Positions 1 to 8,912 of a stretch of 64,000 bases of DNA are shown one piece after another. Made by a program: the position numbers and the translations under genes. The stretch's first letter is position 1, and the number at the start of each line of letters is the position of its first letter. The DNA comes from an uncultured Granulosicoccaceae bacterium. Its GTDB lineage: Bacteria; Pseudomonadota; Gammaproteobacteria; Granulosicoccales; Granulosicoccaceae. The DNA lies in assembly GCA_937930305.1 (NCBI GenBank), contig CALGLE010000039.1, positions 1 through 64,000 of the forward strand, read 5' to 3'. Under the pieces are notes generated by a model that had not been told where the DNA came from, searched no databases, and saw only the letters and a program-made list of their open reading frames with translations.

Positions 1-783
1 ATTCCAGAAGACAACATTCAACGTCTGGTGGAGCTTCTTTGGCGCTTTGATGAAAAAGACCCTCACGACATGAGCACCTGGGATGCGCCGCAAAGACGCG
101 AGCACAAAATGCTGGAGCTGAACAACACCGGTATGCTGGAAATTTACAACCATCAGTACCTTTGGGACAATCGGATGAACCAACGGGTATACGACGCCTA
201 CGTTGACATCTGGGACCGAGAAGATCTTTGGGTGGGTGCTGATCGGGCGAACTTGAATTTGCCGAAAAAACAAGCGAATGATTCGGATGGCTTCATTCAT
301 TGGGATGTGGACACCAGTCTTAATCCCTTGCCCGTGGGCGTGCAAGGCATTATCAGTTTATTGCCGCAAACCGAACAGACCGGTGGCTTTCAATGTGTGC
401 CGTATTTGTTTGAACACTTTGAGGAGTGGGTGGCTACGCAGCCTGCCGATCGAAACCCAAAACACCCCGACATCACCGGTTTAGACATTGTCAGCCCAAC
501 GCTAGAACCAGGGGATATGCTGATCTTCAATTCGCTACTGGCCCATGGGGTTAAACCGAATCGATCGAAGGATCAAGCGCGCATGGCGCAGTATGTGTCG
601 ATGTATCCTGCAACGCCGAATAACACCGCAGAACGAGACGAGCGCATTCGCTTGTGGCGCGAACAAGAGTCCCCAAATCGAGACGCTTTCCCAGGGGACC
701 CCAGAGAGTGGGAAAAGCACCACTCGGATGTCGCTGTGCTCAATGAGCTGGGTAAGAAATTACTTGGTGTTGAACCGTGGTGA
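1..783 (+). CDS. Phytanoyl-CoA dioxygenase (PhyH)-family protein, 5' end cut by window
   Basis: The reading frame is open from base 1, so the gene begins outside the window; an internal GTG at 28 is not a convincing start. The visible part resembles the Fe(II)/2-oxoglutarate-dependent PhyH family, which hydroxylates small molecules in the cytoplasm. The HxD iron ligands are seen in HWDVDT (bases 298-315) and the distal His in AHGVKPNRS (His codon at 544), followed by Arg residues that could bind the co-substrate carboxylate. The spacing fits a jelly-roll dioxygenase. Bacterial PhyH proteins act on varied substrates such as ectoine, phosphonates or acyl chains; nothing here fixes the substrate. 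It converges on the lumazine synthase/importer operon. The family call is fairly sure, the reaction unknown. Confidence 0.8.
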   Translation: MPEDNIQRLVELLWRFDEKDPHDMSTWDAPQRREHKMLELNNTGMLEIYNHQYLWDNRMNQRVYDAYVDIWDREDLWVGADRANLNLPKKQANDSDGFIHWDVDTSLNPLPVGVQGIISLLPQTEQTGGFQCVPYLFEHFEEWVATQPADRNPKHPDITGLDIVSPTLEPGDMLIFNSLLAHGVKPNRSKDQARMAQYVSMYPATPNNTAERDERIRLWREQESPNRDAFPGDPREWEKHHSDVAVLNELGKKLLGVEPW

Positions 784-794
784 TGGGCAATTGC

Positions 795-814
795 GCTGCA
801 ACACACACTGCAGC
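795..814. repeat. Short inverted repeat between convergent genes
   Basis: Arms GCTGCA (795-800) and TGCAGC (809-814) enclose an 8-base CA-rich loop. It lies in the 65-base gap between the convergent PhyH and ribH genes. It lacks a T-run, so it is at best a weak transcription barrier. Confidence 0.35.
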
Positions 815-848
815 ATGCATCCAACACTTAACATAACATCAGGCAAAT

Positions 849-1283
849 TTACGACGGTAACGAAGCTCGGGCGGCAACCATACGCTGAACCGCATTCGCT
901 GCCTCTTCACCTTTGGTGATGAAATGATCTTCATAGATCCGATTGTGGTGATCGGTTTCTTGATAATTATGCGGGGTGAGTGATACCGAGAATATCGGCA
1001 CACCGGTTTCTAAGCCCACTTGCATCAATCCGCTCACCACCGCTTGCGCCACAAAATCGTGCCGGTAGATGCCACCGTCCACCACAAAGGCGGCAGCGAC
1101 CACCGCATCGTAGTTGCCGGTCAATGCTAAATCGCGCGCGAACAGGGGCATTTCAAAAGCACCGGGCACACTGAACACATCGATGGGGTTGTCCCCCATG
1201 CCTTTTTGAAAACCGACCAAGGCGTTATCCACAATGGCCTTGTGCCATTCTGCTTTTATAAACGCACATCGAATCTTGGACAT
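849..1283 (-). CDS. ribH: 6,7-dimethyl-8-ribityllumazine synthase, RibH2 type
   Basis: Lumazine synthase condenses the ribityl-pyrimidinedione with dihydroxybutanone phosphate in the penultimate step of riboflavin synthesis in the cytoplasm. The 144-residue protein shows the family's VPGAFEMPL loop and the GGIYRHDFV segment with the catalytic His. This wording, and the later SLTPHNY and EDHF segments, resemble the alphaproteobacterial RibH2 branch (Brucella, Mesorhizobium) rather than the usual gammaproteobacterial RibH with its GATPHF-type loop. The start MSKIRC is chosen because it follows the importer ATPase stop by one base; a longer frame to 1319 lies inside that gene. It is the last gene of the minus-strand importer operon, with no other rib genes nearby. 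That location is odd and suggests a second, specialised copy. Confidence 0.85.
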   Translation of the reverse strand: MSKIRCAFIKAEWHKAIVDNALVGFQKGMGDNPIDVFSVPGAFEMPLFARDLALTGNYDAVVAAAFVVDGGIYRHDFVAQAVVSGLMQVGLETGVPIFSVSLTPHNYQETDHHNRIYEDHFITKGEEAANAVQRMVAARASLPS

Positions 1284-1284
1284 C

Positions 1285-2949
1285 TTAATTACCTGCGGCT
1301 TCGCCGATGTTATCCACACCGCGCTGTTCTAACAGTTGAGTTAACCAGTCTGGGTCCATCTCTGGCACTGATGAGAGTAACAGATCGGTATACGCATGAT
1401 GAGGTGGGGTAAACATCTCGGTTTTTGGGCCCTGCTCAACCACTCGCCCTTCTTTCATCACCACCACTTCATCCGCAATGGAGCGCACGGTGGCTAAATC
1501 GTGGGTGATAAACATATACGCCAATCCTAAGGTATTTTGCAATCGATCAAGCAATCTCAATATGCCTTCCGCGACTAACTGATCCAACGCACTGGTCACC
1601 TCATCGCAAATGATAAACGACGGCTCCGCTGCTAGCGCACGAGCAATACCAATGCGTTGTTTCTGGCCGCCGGAAAGTTCGGGCGGGTAGCGGTTGTAAT
1701 ACTGTGCAGGTTCCAATTCGATTAAATCCAATAGCTCTTCCACCCGCGTTTTTAATTTCGCGCCATCCAAGCCGCTGTAGAACTGTGCGGGACGGCCGAT
1801 GATGTCGCAGATTTTTATGCGAGGATTCAGTGCGGTGTCGGCCATTTGGTAAATCATTTGCGCCTGGCGTAATTGATCGGTGGTGCGCTTTTTATAGCTC
1901 GGTGGTAACTCTTCACCATTAAAGCGAATCACCCCTTTTGAAGGCGGCAATAAACCGGTGATGCAACGCGCCGTGGTTGACTTACCCGAACCCGATTCAC
2001 CCACCACAGCGACGGTCATACCCGCATAGATATCGAACGAGACATCGTCTAGTACTTTTAACCCTTTACCGTAGGCGGCATCGATGCCATCCACCGACAC
2101 CACCGGAATTTCTCCAGAGTCAGCGGTTGGGCGTTGCTTTTCAGGGCGCCTAAAGCTGCGCACTGCCCACAAGGACTTGGTGTAGTCTTCTTTTGGCGCA
2201 CTGAGCATGGTTGCAGTGTCGGCCTCTTCCACTTCATTGCCTTTTAACAACACCTTGATGCGATCCGCCATTTGTGCCACCACCGCTAAATCGTGCGTGA
2301 TGTAAATCGCTGCCGTATTAAACTGCTCTACGATGTCACGGATGGCCGCTAACACTTCAATTTGTGTGGTCACATCCAGAGCGGTGGTGGGCTCATCGAA
2401 TATGATTAAATCCGGACGGCACGCCATCGCCATGGCTGTCATCGCACGCTGCAACTGGCCTCCAGACACCTGATGCGGGTAACGAAAACCGATTTCCTTT
2501 GGGTTAGGTAAACGCAGCTTTTCGTACAGCTCCATGGCATCGGCTTGGCTTTCACTCAAACTCTTGATGTTGTAGTGCACGGGGGATTCGGTGTGCTGAT
2601 CAATCAGTTTGTGCGCTGGATTAAACGAGGCCGCTGCGGATTGCGCCACATAGGCAATACGGGAGCCGCGTAGCTTACGCAGTTCGCTTTTGGGTTTACT
2701 GGTTAGCTCCATCCCGTCGAACTGCACCGACCCTCCAGATATCCTGCAACCGTCTCGAGTAAAGCCCATCGCGGCTAAGCCAATCGTGGACTTACCGGCA
2801 CCGGATTCACCGATCAGCCCCAACACTTCACCGCGGTGTAAGTCTAAGTCGATGCCGTGAACGATTCCCACCCACTCTTCATCTGAGTAGCCTTCGATCT
2901 TTAAATCTCGAATTTTTAACAGAAGATCGTTTTCGTTTTCAGTTGACAT
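1285..2949 (-). CDS. Peptide/nickel-type ABC importer ATPase, two fused nucleotide-binding domains
   Basis: This is a single 554-residue chain with two ABC ATPase domains in DppD-DppF order. The first domain has Walker A GESGAGKST, signature VSGGQLQRAM and Walker B IIFDEPT; the second has GESGSGKST, LSGGQKQRIGIA and IICDEVTSALD. The first half ends with an oligopeptide-type C-terminal extension. It would energise import through the two permeases encoded just before it (gaps of 4 and 12 bases). Such fused ATPases are common for family-5 systems that import peptides, opines, nickel chelates or glycosides. The substrate cannot be read from the ATPase. Confidence 0.93.
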   Translation of the reverse strand: MSTENENDLLLKIRDLKIEGYSDEEWVGIVHGIDLDLHRGEVLGLIGESGAGKSTIGLAAMGFTRDGCRISGGSVQFDGMELTSKPKSELRKLRGSRIAYVAQSAAASFNPAHKLIDQHTESPVHYNIKSLSESQADAMELYEKLRLPNPKEIGFRYPHQVSGGQLQRAMTAMAMACRPDLIIFDEPTTALDVTTQIEVLAAIRDIVEQFNTAAIYITHDLAVVAQMADRIKVLLKGNEVEEADTATMLSAPKEDYTKSLWAVRSFRRPEKQRPTADSGEIPVVSVDGIDAAYGKGLKVLDDVSFDIYAGMTVAVVGESGSGKSTTARCITGLLPPSKGVIRFNGEELPPSYKKRTTDQLRQAQMIYQMADTALNPRIKICDIIGRPAQFYSGLDGAKLKTRVEELLDLIELEPAQYYNRYPPELSGGQKQRIGIARALAAEPSFIICDEVTSALDQLVAEGILRLLDRLQNTLGLAYMFITHDLATVRSIADEVVVMKEGRVVEQGPKTEMFTPPHHAYTDLLLSSVPEMDPDWLTQLLEQRGVDNIGEAAGN

Positions 2950-2953
2950 GGTA

Positions 2954-3904
2954 TTACTCCTTCAGACCGGAGGATCGATACAGCATCCAGTCAACAACAA
3001 AATTAACCGCCACCGTGAGCAGTGAAATCGCTGCCGCCGGTATCAGCGGGGTGACTTCACCGAAAGATATTAAGGTTGCATTCTCACGCACCATGGAGCC
3101 CCAATCGGCTGTTGGCGGCTGAATGCCTAAGCCTAAAAAGGATAGGCCAGCAATCAAAAGAAACACGAAACAAAACTCTAAGCCAAACTCGGCAATCAAC
3201 GGTGCTTTTGAATTGGGCAAAATCTCTTTGCGAATGAGATACCAAAGACCTTCACCGCGAAGACGGGCCGCTTCTATGTAGTCCATCACCACCACGTCCC
3301 CAGCAACCGCTCGGGTTAATCGAAACACTCGAGGCGCATAGATTACTGCGATGATTAAAATTAGAACGATCATGCTGGTGCCAAAGATACTGAGCAGCAA
3401 CAACGAAAATATTAACGACGGTATCGACATAATCACATCGGCCGAACGTGCCATGGCCTGATCGATCCAGCCGCCTTTAGTCGCCGCAATTAACCCTGTC
3501 ATCGCGCCGATAAAGAACGCTAGGCTGGTGGCAATCAGCGCGATTCCCACCGAGTTTCTTGCGCCAAAGATCACCCGGCTGTACAAGTCTCTGCCCAATT
3601 GATCGGCACCCAGCCACATATTTTCATCGGCCGGTGCAAACGCCGATGAAATCACTTCGGATTCAGAATACGGGGCAATCCATGGCGCAAAGATGCCTGC
3701 TATGGCGTACAGCAGGATGATCATGATGCCAAACGCAGCGGTTAAGGGTGCGGTGCGCATCACCTTAGCGCCTTCACCGGGTAGAACCGCAACCAGTAGC
3801 GCTCGAAAAATCCACGAGGCGATGATGGCGACAAGAATAAGTGCGAACCCTTTTACGAAAATCGAAGCAATGGGGTAGCTTTCCGACAGTGCTGAAATAT
3901 CCAT
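2954..3904 (-). CDS. ABC importer permease, DppC family
   Basis: A 316-residue inner-membrane protein with an N-terminal helix (about residues 15-38), a second helix near 50-75, the DppC N-terminal linker, and a binding-protein-dependent permease domain. The segment with GAD-LGRD-YSRVIFGARNS is typical of DppC/OppC. The cytoplasmic coupling EAA loop lies around EAARLRGEG. It pairs with the DppB-like permease 12 bases upstream and the fused ATPase 4 bases downstream. The family call is secure, the substrate is not. Confidence 0.93.
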   Translation of the reverse strand: MDISALSESYPIASIFVKGFALILVAIIASWIFRALLVAVLPGEGAKVMRTAPLTAAFGIMIILLYAIAGIFAPWIAPYSESEVISSAFAPADENMWLGADQLGRDLYSRVIFGARNSVGIALIATSLAFFIGAMTGLIAATKGGWIDQAMARSADVIMSIPSLIFSLLLLSIFGTSMIVLILIIAVIYAPRVFRLTRAVAGDVVVMDYIEAARLRGEGLWYLIRKEILPNSKAPLIAEFGLEFCFVFLLIAGLSFLGLGIQPPTADWGSMVRENATLISFGEVTPLIPAAAISLLTVAVNFVVDWMLYRSSGLKE

Positions 3905-3916
3905 GTGTGCCGCCCC

Positions 3917-4918
3917 CTATTTCGGATGCCGCAAGCGCGGATTCGTTAATATCGAGCCAATGTCGGCGGCCAGATTTAATAAGATAAAAGTGGCTGCAAA
4001 AATTAAACAACAGGCTTGCACAATGGGGAAATCGCGTTTACTCACGCTATCTACCAGCAGTTGTCCGATACCGGGATACACAAACACCACCTCCACCAGC
4101 ACCACACCGGTAATCAAAAACGCTAAGTTCAAAGCCACCACATTGATGATGGGTGCCCAGGAATTCGGTAGCGCGTGTTTCACAATCACCTTCCATGCGG
4201 GCGTGCCTTTTAAACGCGCCATTTCAATGTAAGGGGATGCCAATAAATTAATGATGGCCGCTCGTGTCATACGCATCATGTGAGCGACCACGATAAGCAC
4301 GAGCGTTAAAGCCGGTAAGAACGTTCGATGCAAACGGTCAAACAAGGACATATCAGGGCTCACCTTCGCAATCGATGGGAACCAACCGGTCTGAACCGAC
4401 AAGTACAGAATCAGAATGTAGCCCAGAAAAAATTCTGGACACGAAATGGACGTTAAGGTCAGAACGTTTGCCACCCGATCAAATAATGTATTTCGAAACA
4501 ATGCCACCAGAACACCGAGTGTTATCGCTATCGGTACCGCAATGACTGCTGCAAACAGCGCTAAAAACAAGGTGTTTTTAAATCGTGGGGTGATGGCGTC
4601 CGTCACCGATTCAGAACTGACCAAGGACTTTCCGAAGTCGCCCACAACAGCACCTTTTAACCAATTGAAATAACGTACAGGCGCAGGATCGTTGAGCCCC
4701 AACTCGGCCCGCTTCGCCGCCAAGGTACTTTCAGTGGCTTGCTGACCCAACACCGCTTGTGCGATGTCACCGGGCAAAAGCTCAACCGCGATAAAGATCA
4801 ACACCGAAATGATCAACAAGGTAAACAAACCCAGTCCGAGTCGTTTCGCAACGATTGCAAGTACATCACCCATAGCTTTGTTAACTCGTGTCAGTTCAAA
4901 TGGAAGGGATTCGTTCAC
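3917..4918 (-). CDS. ABC importer permease, DppB family
   Basis: A 333-residue inner-membrane protein with about six predicted helices and the DppB/OppB N-terminal signature (helix near 28-50, then LLPGDIAQAVLGQQAT). The EAA coupling loop is near EMARLKGTPAWKVIVKHALPN. It forms the membrane channel with the DppC-like subunit that follows. It is the second gene of the operon, 109 bases after the solute-binding protein. An ATG at 4918 is used; the first about 15 residues are soluble and could be shortened. Confidence 0.93.
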   Translation of the reverse strand: MNESLPFELTRVNKAMGDVLAIVAKRLGLGLFTLLIISVLIFIAVELLPGDIAQAVLGQQATESTLAAKRAELGLNDPAPVRYFNWLKGAVVGDFGKSLVSSESVTDAITPRFKNTLFLALFAAVIAVPIAITLGVLVALFRNTLFDRVANVLTLTSISCPEFFLGYILILYLSVQTGWFPSIAKVSPDMSLFDRLHRTFLPALTLVLIVVAHMMRMTRAAIINLLASPYIEMARLKGTPAWKVIVKHALPNSWAPIINVVALNLAFLITGVVLVEVVFVYPGIGQLLVDSVSKRDFPIVQACCLIFAATFILLNLAADIGSILTNPRLRHPK

Positions 4919-5027
4919 AGGACCGAACGGTCGTGAAGCGAGAAACGTTGCGCTTAAAACACAACAGGGCCTGGCACCGTGGTGGTGTCAAGCCCTGTTG
5001 GTATCACATCAAAGCACAAACAATGGT

Positions 5028-6638
5028 TTAGGCAAACCACCAACGGTGCGTGCTGCGTCCACCATCGTTTTCCCAACTGGAGGCAACCGCATCATTGCGC
5101 GCAACGCCCTTGTTGCGTGCGTACACGAAGTTGGCAAAGAAAGGAATCACGGTTCCGCCATCATCGCGAGCGATCATGCACATCTCACGATATTGCTCAG
5201 CTCGCAAGGTATCGTCCAGTTCCGCTTTGGCACTTAACAACAGCTGGTTAAAGCGCTCGTTCTGCCAATGCGACTCATTCCAAGGTGCATCATCTTTGTA
5301 GGCAATACTGAACATTTGATCCGGTGTTGGGCGAGCCCCCCACTTTACAAAGGTCCAAGGCTTCTTCATCCACACATCCGCCCAGTAACCGTCATTGGCT
5401 TCACGAATCGGTGTGATGTTGATGCCCGCTTTCTTGGCTTGTTCGCTGTATAAAACGCACATATCAACCGCACCAGGCAACACACTGTCGGCGGCCGAGA
5501 GGTTCACATCCAAGGAGCTTAAGCCCGCTTTCTTTAAGTGAAACTTCGCTTTATCGGGATCATACGGACGACGCTCAATGTCCGTCGGTGCGTATGGCAT
5601 GCCAGGAGAGACATGGTAGTCGTCGCCAGGTGTGGCGGTACCGAACATAATTTTCTCAACCAGTTCATCACGATCACAGGAATATTTCAGCGCCAGGCGA
5701 ACGTTCACATCATCAAACGGGGCTTGGTCACAGAACATCGGCAGTGTGATACCCGAACCCGATGGGATGTTGTCTACAACAAGGTTCTTGTTGCGCTGCA
5801 ACAACGCCATGGTCTTTAAATCCACCGACGTGATGGAATCAACGTCACCGGTTATCAGTGCTGTTTGGCGAGCGTTAGGATCGTTGAGTGCGATGAATTC
5901 AATCGCATCAAAGTAAGCACCTTCACGATGCCAGCCGTCGTGACGCACGAGTTCGGTACCAATACCGGGTTCGTGGTTAACGATTTTATAAGGGCCTGCA
6001 CCGATGCCAGATTCCCAATCCACCTTGCCATCATCTTTTGCTGGCAGCATCACTAAGTGATAGTCGGTAAAGAACCAAGGAAGGTCGGCCAACCCCTGAT
6101 CCAGTTCAATCACGATGGTGTGATCACCGTCCGCCTTAATGTCTTTAATCGGCGCTAGCAGCGACTTAACCGCAGACGTAGAATCTTCACCCCGGTGGTG
6201 GTTCAAGGACGCGATGGCATCTTTTGCTGTGAATTTACGGCCGTCGTGAAACGTGGCGTTTTCCGCTAACTTAAAGGTCCAAATGGTTGCATCCGGAGAG
6301 GCACTCCACTCAGTCGCCATGTCAGCGCCAACGGTGTTCTCTGGCGTGACTTCCGTTAAGTAACTGCGGTGTGTGTGTGCGAGTTGGATTTGGCCCACAC
6401 TCAGATAGGTGCCTGGATCGTGTGTGTCAGAGGTGTTCGCGTCGTGAACACCAATACGGAATTTTCCGCCTTTTTGCGGCGTGGCAGCCGATACATCGCT
6501 GGTCCAAAGCCCAGAGGCTGCGGATACCGACATGCCTGCTGCAATGCTGTACGTAAGGAAGTCTCGTCGACTCACGCCGCCCGATTTGGCGTCGCGAATC
6601 AGAGCTTCTTTCATCTCTCTCTTTAAGTGGTCTGTCAT
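5028..6638 (-). CDS. Extracellular solute-binding protein, family 5, Tat-exported
   Basis: A 536-residue periplasmic receptor of the DppA/OppA type. It has a twin-arginine signal: SRRDFL at residues 23-28, a hydrophobic stretch and an Ala-rich cleavage region around 45-52. The mature part carries family-5 landmarks such as the SPDATIWTFKLAENATFHDG segment split by short linkers, an AKDA helix and a YDPDKAKFHLKKAG region. It captures the substrate for the two permeases. It is the first gene of the operon, after a 360-base region with possible RNA structure. Tat export hints that it folds before export; members import peptides, amino acids or other solutes. The substrate is unknown. Confidence 0.92.
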   Translation of the reverse strand: MTDHLKREMKEALIRDAKSGGVSRRDFLTYSIAAGMSVSAASGLWTSDVSAATPQKGGKFRIGVHDANTSDTHDPGTYLSVGQIQLAHTHRSYLTEVTPENTVGADMATEWSASPDATIWTFKLAENATFHDGRKFTAKDAIASLNHHRGEDSTSAVKSLLAPIKDIKADGDHTIVIELDQGLADLPWFFTDYHLVMLPAKDDGKVDWESGIGAGPYKIVNHEPGIGTELVRHDGWHREGAYFDAIEFIALNDPNARQTALITGDVDSITSVDLKTMALLQRNKNLVVDNIPSGSGITLPMFCDQAPFDDVNVRLALKYSCDRDELVEKIMFGTATPGDDYHVSPGMPYAPTDIERRPYDPDKAKFHLKKAGLSSLDVNLSAADSVLPGAVDMCVLYSEQAKKAGINITPIREANDGYWADVWMKKPWTFVKWGARPTPDQMFSIAYKDDAPWNESHWQNERFNQLLLSAKAELDDTLRAEQYREMCMIARDDGGTVIPFFANFVYARNKGVARNDAVASSWENDGGRSTHRWWFA

Positions 6639-6677
6639 ATTATTCTCGTGTGCATCAAAAATTTGGGGCCGAACTAA

Positions 6678-6696
6678 AGGCTAGCGCGATTAGCCT
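6678..6696 (-). promoter_or_regulatory. Short leader hairpin before the solute-binding protein gene
   Basis: Arms AGGCTA (6678-6683) and TAGCCT (6691-6696) enclose a 7-base loop about 40 bases upstream of the ATG at 6638. It would sit in the 5' untranslated region of the importer mRNA. It could influence translation or be chance; no known riboswitch motif is recognised. Confidence 0.35.
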
Positions 6697-6700
6697 AACG

Positions 6701-6761
6701 CGTTGGCGGATGAGCTTCCAGCAGCCAACTGTCCCTAAACGACGGTGAGTACCCGCCAACG
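6701..6761 (-). promoter_or_regulatory. Long-range inverted repeat in importer leader
   Basis: The nine-base arms CGTTGGCGG (6701-6709) and CCGCCAACG (6753-6761) are perfectly complementary and enclose 43 bases. With the hairpin at 6678-6696 they could fold the leader of the importer operon into a multi-stem element. The 360-base gene-free stretch 6639-6998 otherwise holds only the terminator at 6855-6898 and, presumably, the operon promoter, which I could not place. Confidence 0.35.
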
Positions 6762-6854
6762 GGTGGAGAAAACGCAAAATAGCTTGGATTACCCCACTTA
6801 AGGGACGTAATCGATTGTTCGGCTACCCCTAAAGACTATACACGCGAGAAAAAC

Positions 6855-6898
6855 AAAGGCAACGGACGGTGCCTCGTAAGCCACTGTCCGCTGCCTTT
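6855..6898 (-). terminator. Rho-independent terminator after the TauBC-like operon
   Basis: Arms of 17 bases at 6855-6871 and 6882-6898 pair with two mismatches around a 10-base loop. A T-rich tract follows on both strands. It lies about 100 bases downstream of the permease stop at 6999 on the minus strand and would also block readthrough on the plus strand. Confidence 0.8.
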
Positions 6899-6998
6899 TT
6901 CGTAGCATTTAACGTTAGTTAACGACTCAAAAGCGCTTTTATCCGTCAATTGCACCAATTAAGAACCAATTTAACGATAACTGACACCTTCGGAATGG

Positions 6999-8912
6999 TT
7001 AGCCCTTACCACGCCAAGGAATGGTGCGTCTGATCACCCAACGCATAATCAAGTCAAACAACAGACCCAACAAGCCCAGCAAGATGATCGTCATCCAAAT
7101 GGTTTCGTAGTCGGACTGTTTACGCGCCACGTTCTCCACAAAACCGATACCAGTGGTGCCCGCCAACATTTCAGCCGCCACCAAGGTACCCCAGCACACA
7201 CCAATGGAGATGCGAATACCGGTTAAGATTTCGGGTAAGGAGTTTGGCAAGATAACTTTACGAAGAATTTGCCGGTTCGTTGCTCCCAAAGAGTGCGCGG
7301 CATGAATTTTCGATAACTGCGTGCCACTGGCTCCGGTGCGAGCAGAAATAACCATGATGGCAAAGGCCACCATAAACAGCAGGAAGATCTTACCGTCATC
7401 CCCAATACCAAAGATGGTCAGAATCAGCGGCGCCCAGGCCAACGGTGGTACTGGTCGGTACAGTTCAATTAAAGGATCAAAGAAGCCTTTAGCGAATCGA
7501 GACAAGCCCATAAACAAACCTAACGGTACGCCTAAGATGATGCCTAAGAACAACCCGACGAGAACACGAACAATCGAATCCCAAATGTGGCCACTGGGCA
7601 CAGGAACTTCGGGTGAGGAGTAATTACCGGTGGCAACGTTCAGCACCTTAGTTTTTAAATTCTCCGTTATGGTGCCGTCTTCACCGTGCCTGGGGTATTT
7701 GCCCGGCACCAGGTCGGCGATAAAATCGGGAATGAAGAACGCCACCAGCTCGCCCACAGGCCGCATTTCGTACCAGAACAACGGAATGTTTTTGTAACCA
7801 ATGTTGGGGTCAGCCAAACGAACCAAGGTGCCTATGGTATCGGACGGTTTCGGTAACCAACGACCGGAACCTTGTTCCGAGCACGAGGTGTTGCCGGCCA
7901 CAATAGTGCCCGAAGGCATCGCGATTCGGTCAACCCACAGTAAGCTGCCTTGCTGATCTCGAGAGACATTCTCAAGTTGTACCAACGATTGTTCAACCGG
8001 GTCTAACGCAGCAGCTGGAAACAACTTCCCATCATCAATGCGCTTGGCCATTTTGCCCAGGTTCTTAACAAAGCGATCACGCACGGTGGCATCGGCTGGC
8101 TCAAGGGAATCAGGAGATGTTTTAACCAACGCCAATTGCGCATTCACGGCATCGAGGTTGCTTTGAAAGTTTGCGCTGGTGTTTTTAATCGCGGAGAAAT
8201 CTTTGGTTATCACCGATAGATCTTTAGCCGCAGCATCGAACTTAAAACCCAATGGCGTGGTCGGTAGTGTGGGCACTTCCGTGGTACCGCGCCCCCATTC
8301 TGGTTGGGCCAAACCTTTCTCTAAAGCGGCCGCATCGGGCTCGCCCGGATAATCAGGTGATGCCAAGTTAGCTGTCACCTCATCAAAGCGCTGCGCGATA
8401 TCCGCAATAGCGGTTTCAGTGGCGGCATCCAAATTGTCGCTGTTCGCCATAGAAACCATCATGTTTCGCAGCAGATCAACGGACTTACCCAATTCCGCAC
8501 GGTCGGCGTCACTGACCGGTAAATTGGACAATTGAGCTTCTAATTCATTTAACTGCCTCGAATCACGAGCAAGCAGTTCAGTGCCCTTTAACAACCGAGA
8601 TTCAATGGGGAACACACTGCGCACGGGGTTGAGCGCTGAGGTAACTTTCGCCACTTGGCACAACTCATTGGCCGCTTTCGGGAAAAATGAGCGCGCGGCA
8701 TCCCAGGAGAAAAATATCCACATGAGAAGAACCGAGGAGACGCCAGCGATAACCCAGTGATACCCACCGAGTGCACGTTCTGGGTTACCGAAGACCGCAT
8801 CGGACTTTTCGGTGGCGATAATTTTTCGTCCGTGCAACCACGTCCAAAAAATCGTAATGATTAAGGCAATGAACAGGAACCCAATAAAGAGCCCACGAGG
8901 TGAAGTATCCAT
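6999..8912 (-). CDS. TauC/SsuC-type ABC importer permease with large extracytoplasmic insertion
   Basis: The C-terminal about 230 residues are a typical nitrate/taurine/sulfonate-type permease. The coupling loop is seen in AAHSLGATNRQILRKVILPN and several helices end in a basic tail. The N-terminal part is unusual. Two helices (about 9-25 and 52-70) are followed by roughly 330 mostly hydrophilic residues with heptad-like stretches, a Cys near each end and no recognised domain. Classical TauC is about 275 residues, so this 637-residue protein is far longer. It follows its ATPase with a TGATG overlap. No binding protein is encoded nearby, so the added region might help capture substrate; that is inference. 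Confidence 0.88.
   Translation of the reverse strand: MDTSPRGLFIGFLFIALIITIFWTWLHGRKIIATEKSDAVFGNPERALGGYHWVIAGVSSVLLMWIFFSWDAARSFFPKAANELCQVAKVTSALNPVRSVFPIESRLLKGTELLARDSRQLNELEAQLSNLPVSDADRAELGKSVDLLRNMMVSMANSDNLDAATETAIADIAQRFDEVTANLASPDYPGEPDAAALEKGLAQPEWGRGTTEVPTLPTTPLGFKFDAAAKDLSVITKDFSAIKNTSANFQSNLDAVNAQLALVKTSPDSLEPADATVRDRFVKNLGKMAKRIDDGKLFPAAALDPVEQSLVQLENVSRDQQGSLLWVDRIAMPSGTIVAGNTSCSEQGSGRWLPKPSDTIGTLVRLADPNIGYKNIPLFWYEMRPVGELVAFFIPDFIADLVPGKYPRHGEDGTITENLKTKVLNVATGNYSSPEVPVPSGHIWDSIVRVLVGLFLGIILGVPLGLFMGLSRFAKGFFDPLIELYRPVPPLAWAPLILTIFGIGDDGKIFLLFMVAFAIMVISARTGASGTQLSKIHAAHSLGATNRQILRKVILPNSLPEILTGIRISIGVCWGTLVAAEMLAGTTGIGFVENVARKQSDYETIWMTIILLGLLGLLFDLIMRWVIRRTIPWRGKG

Noticed and set aside
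6639-6998. FMN or other known riboswitch before the importer operon
   Set aside because: I looked for the conserved FMN, TPP, cobalamin and glycine riboswitch cores and did not see them; only unnamed stems are present.
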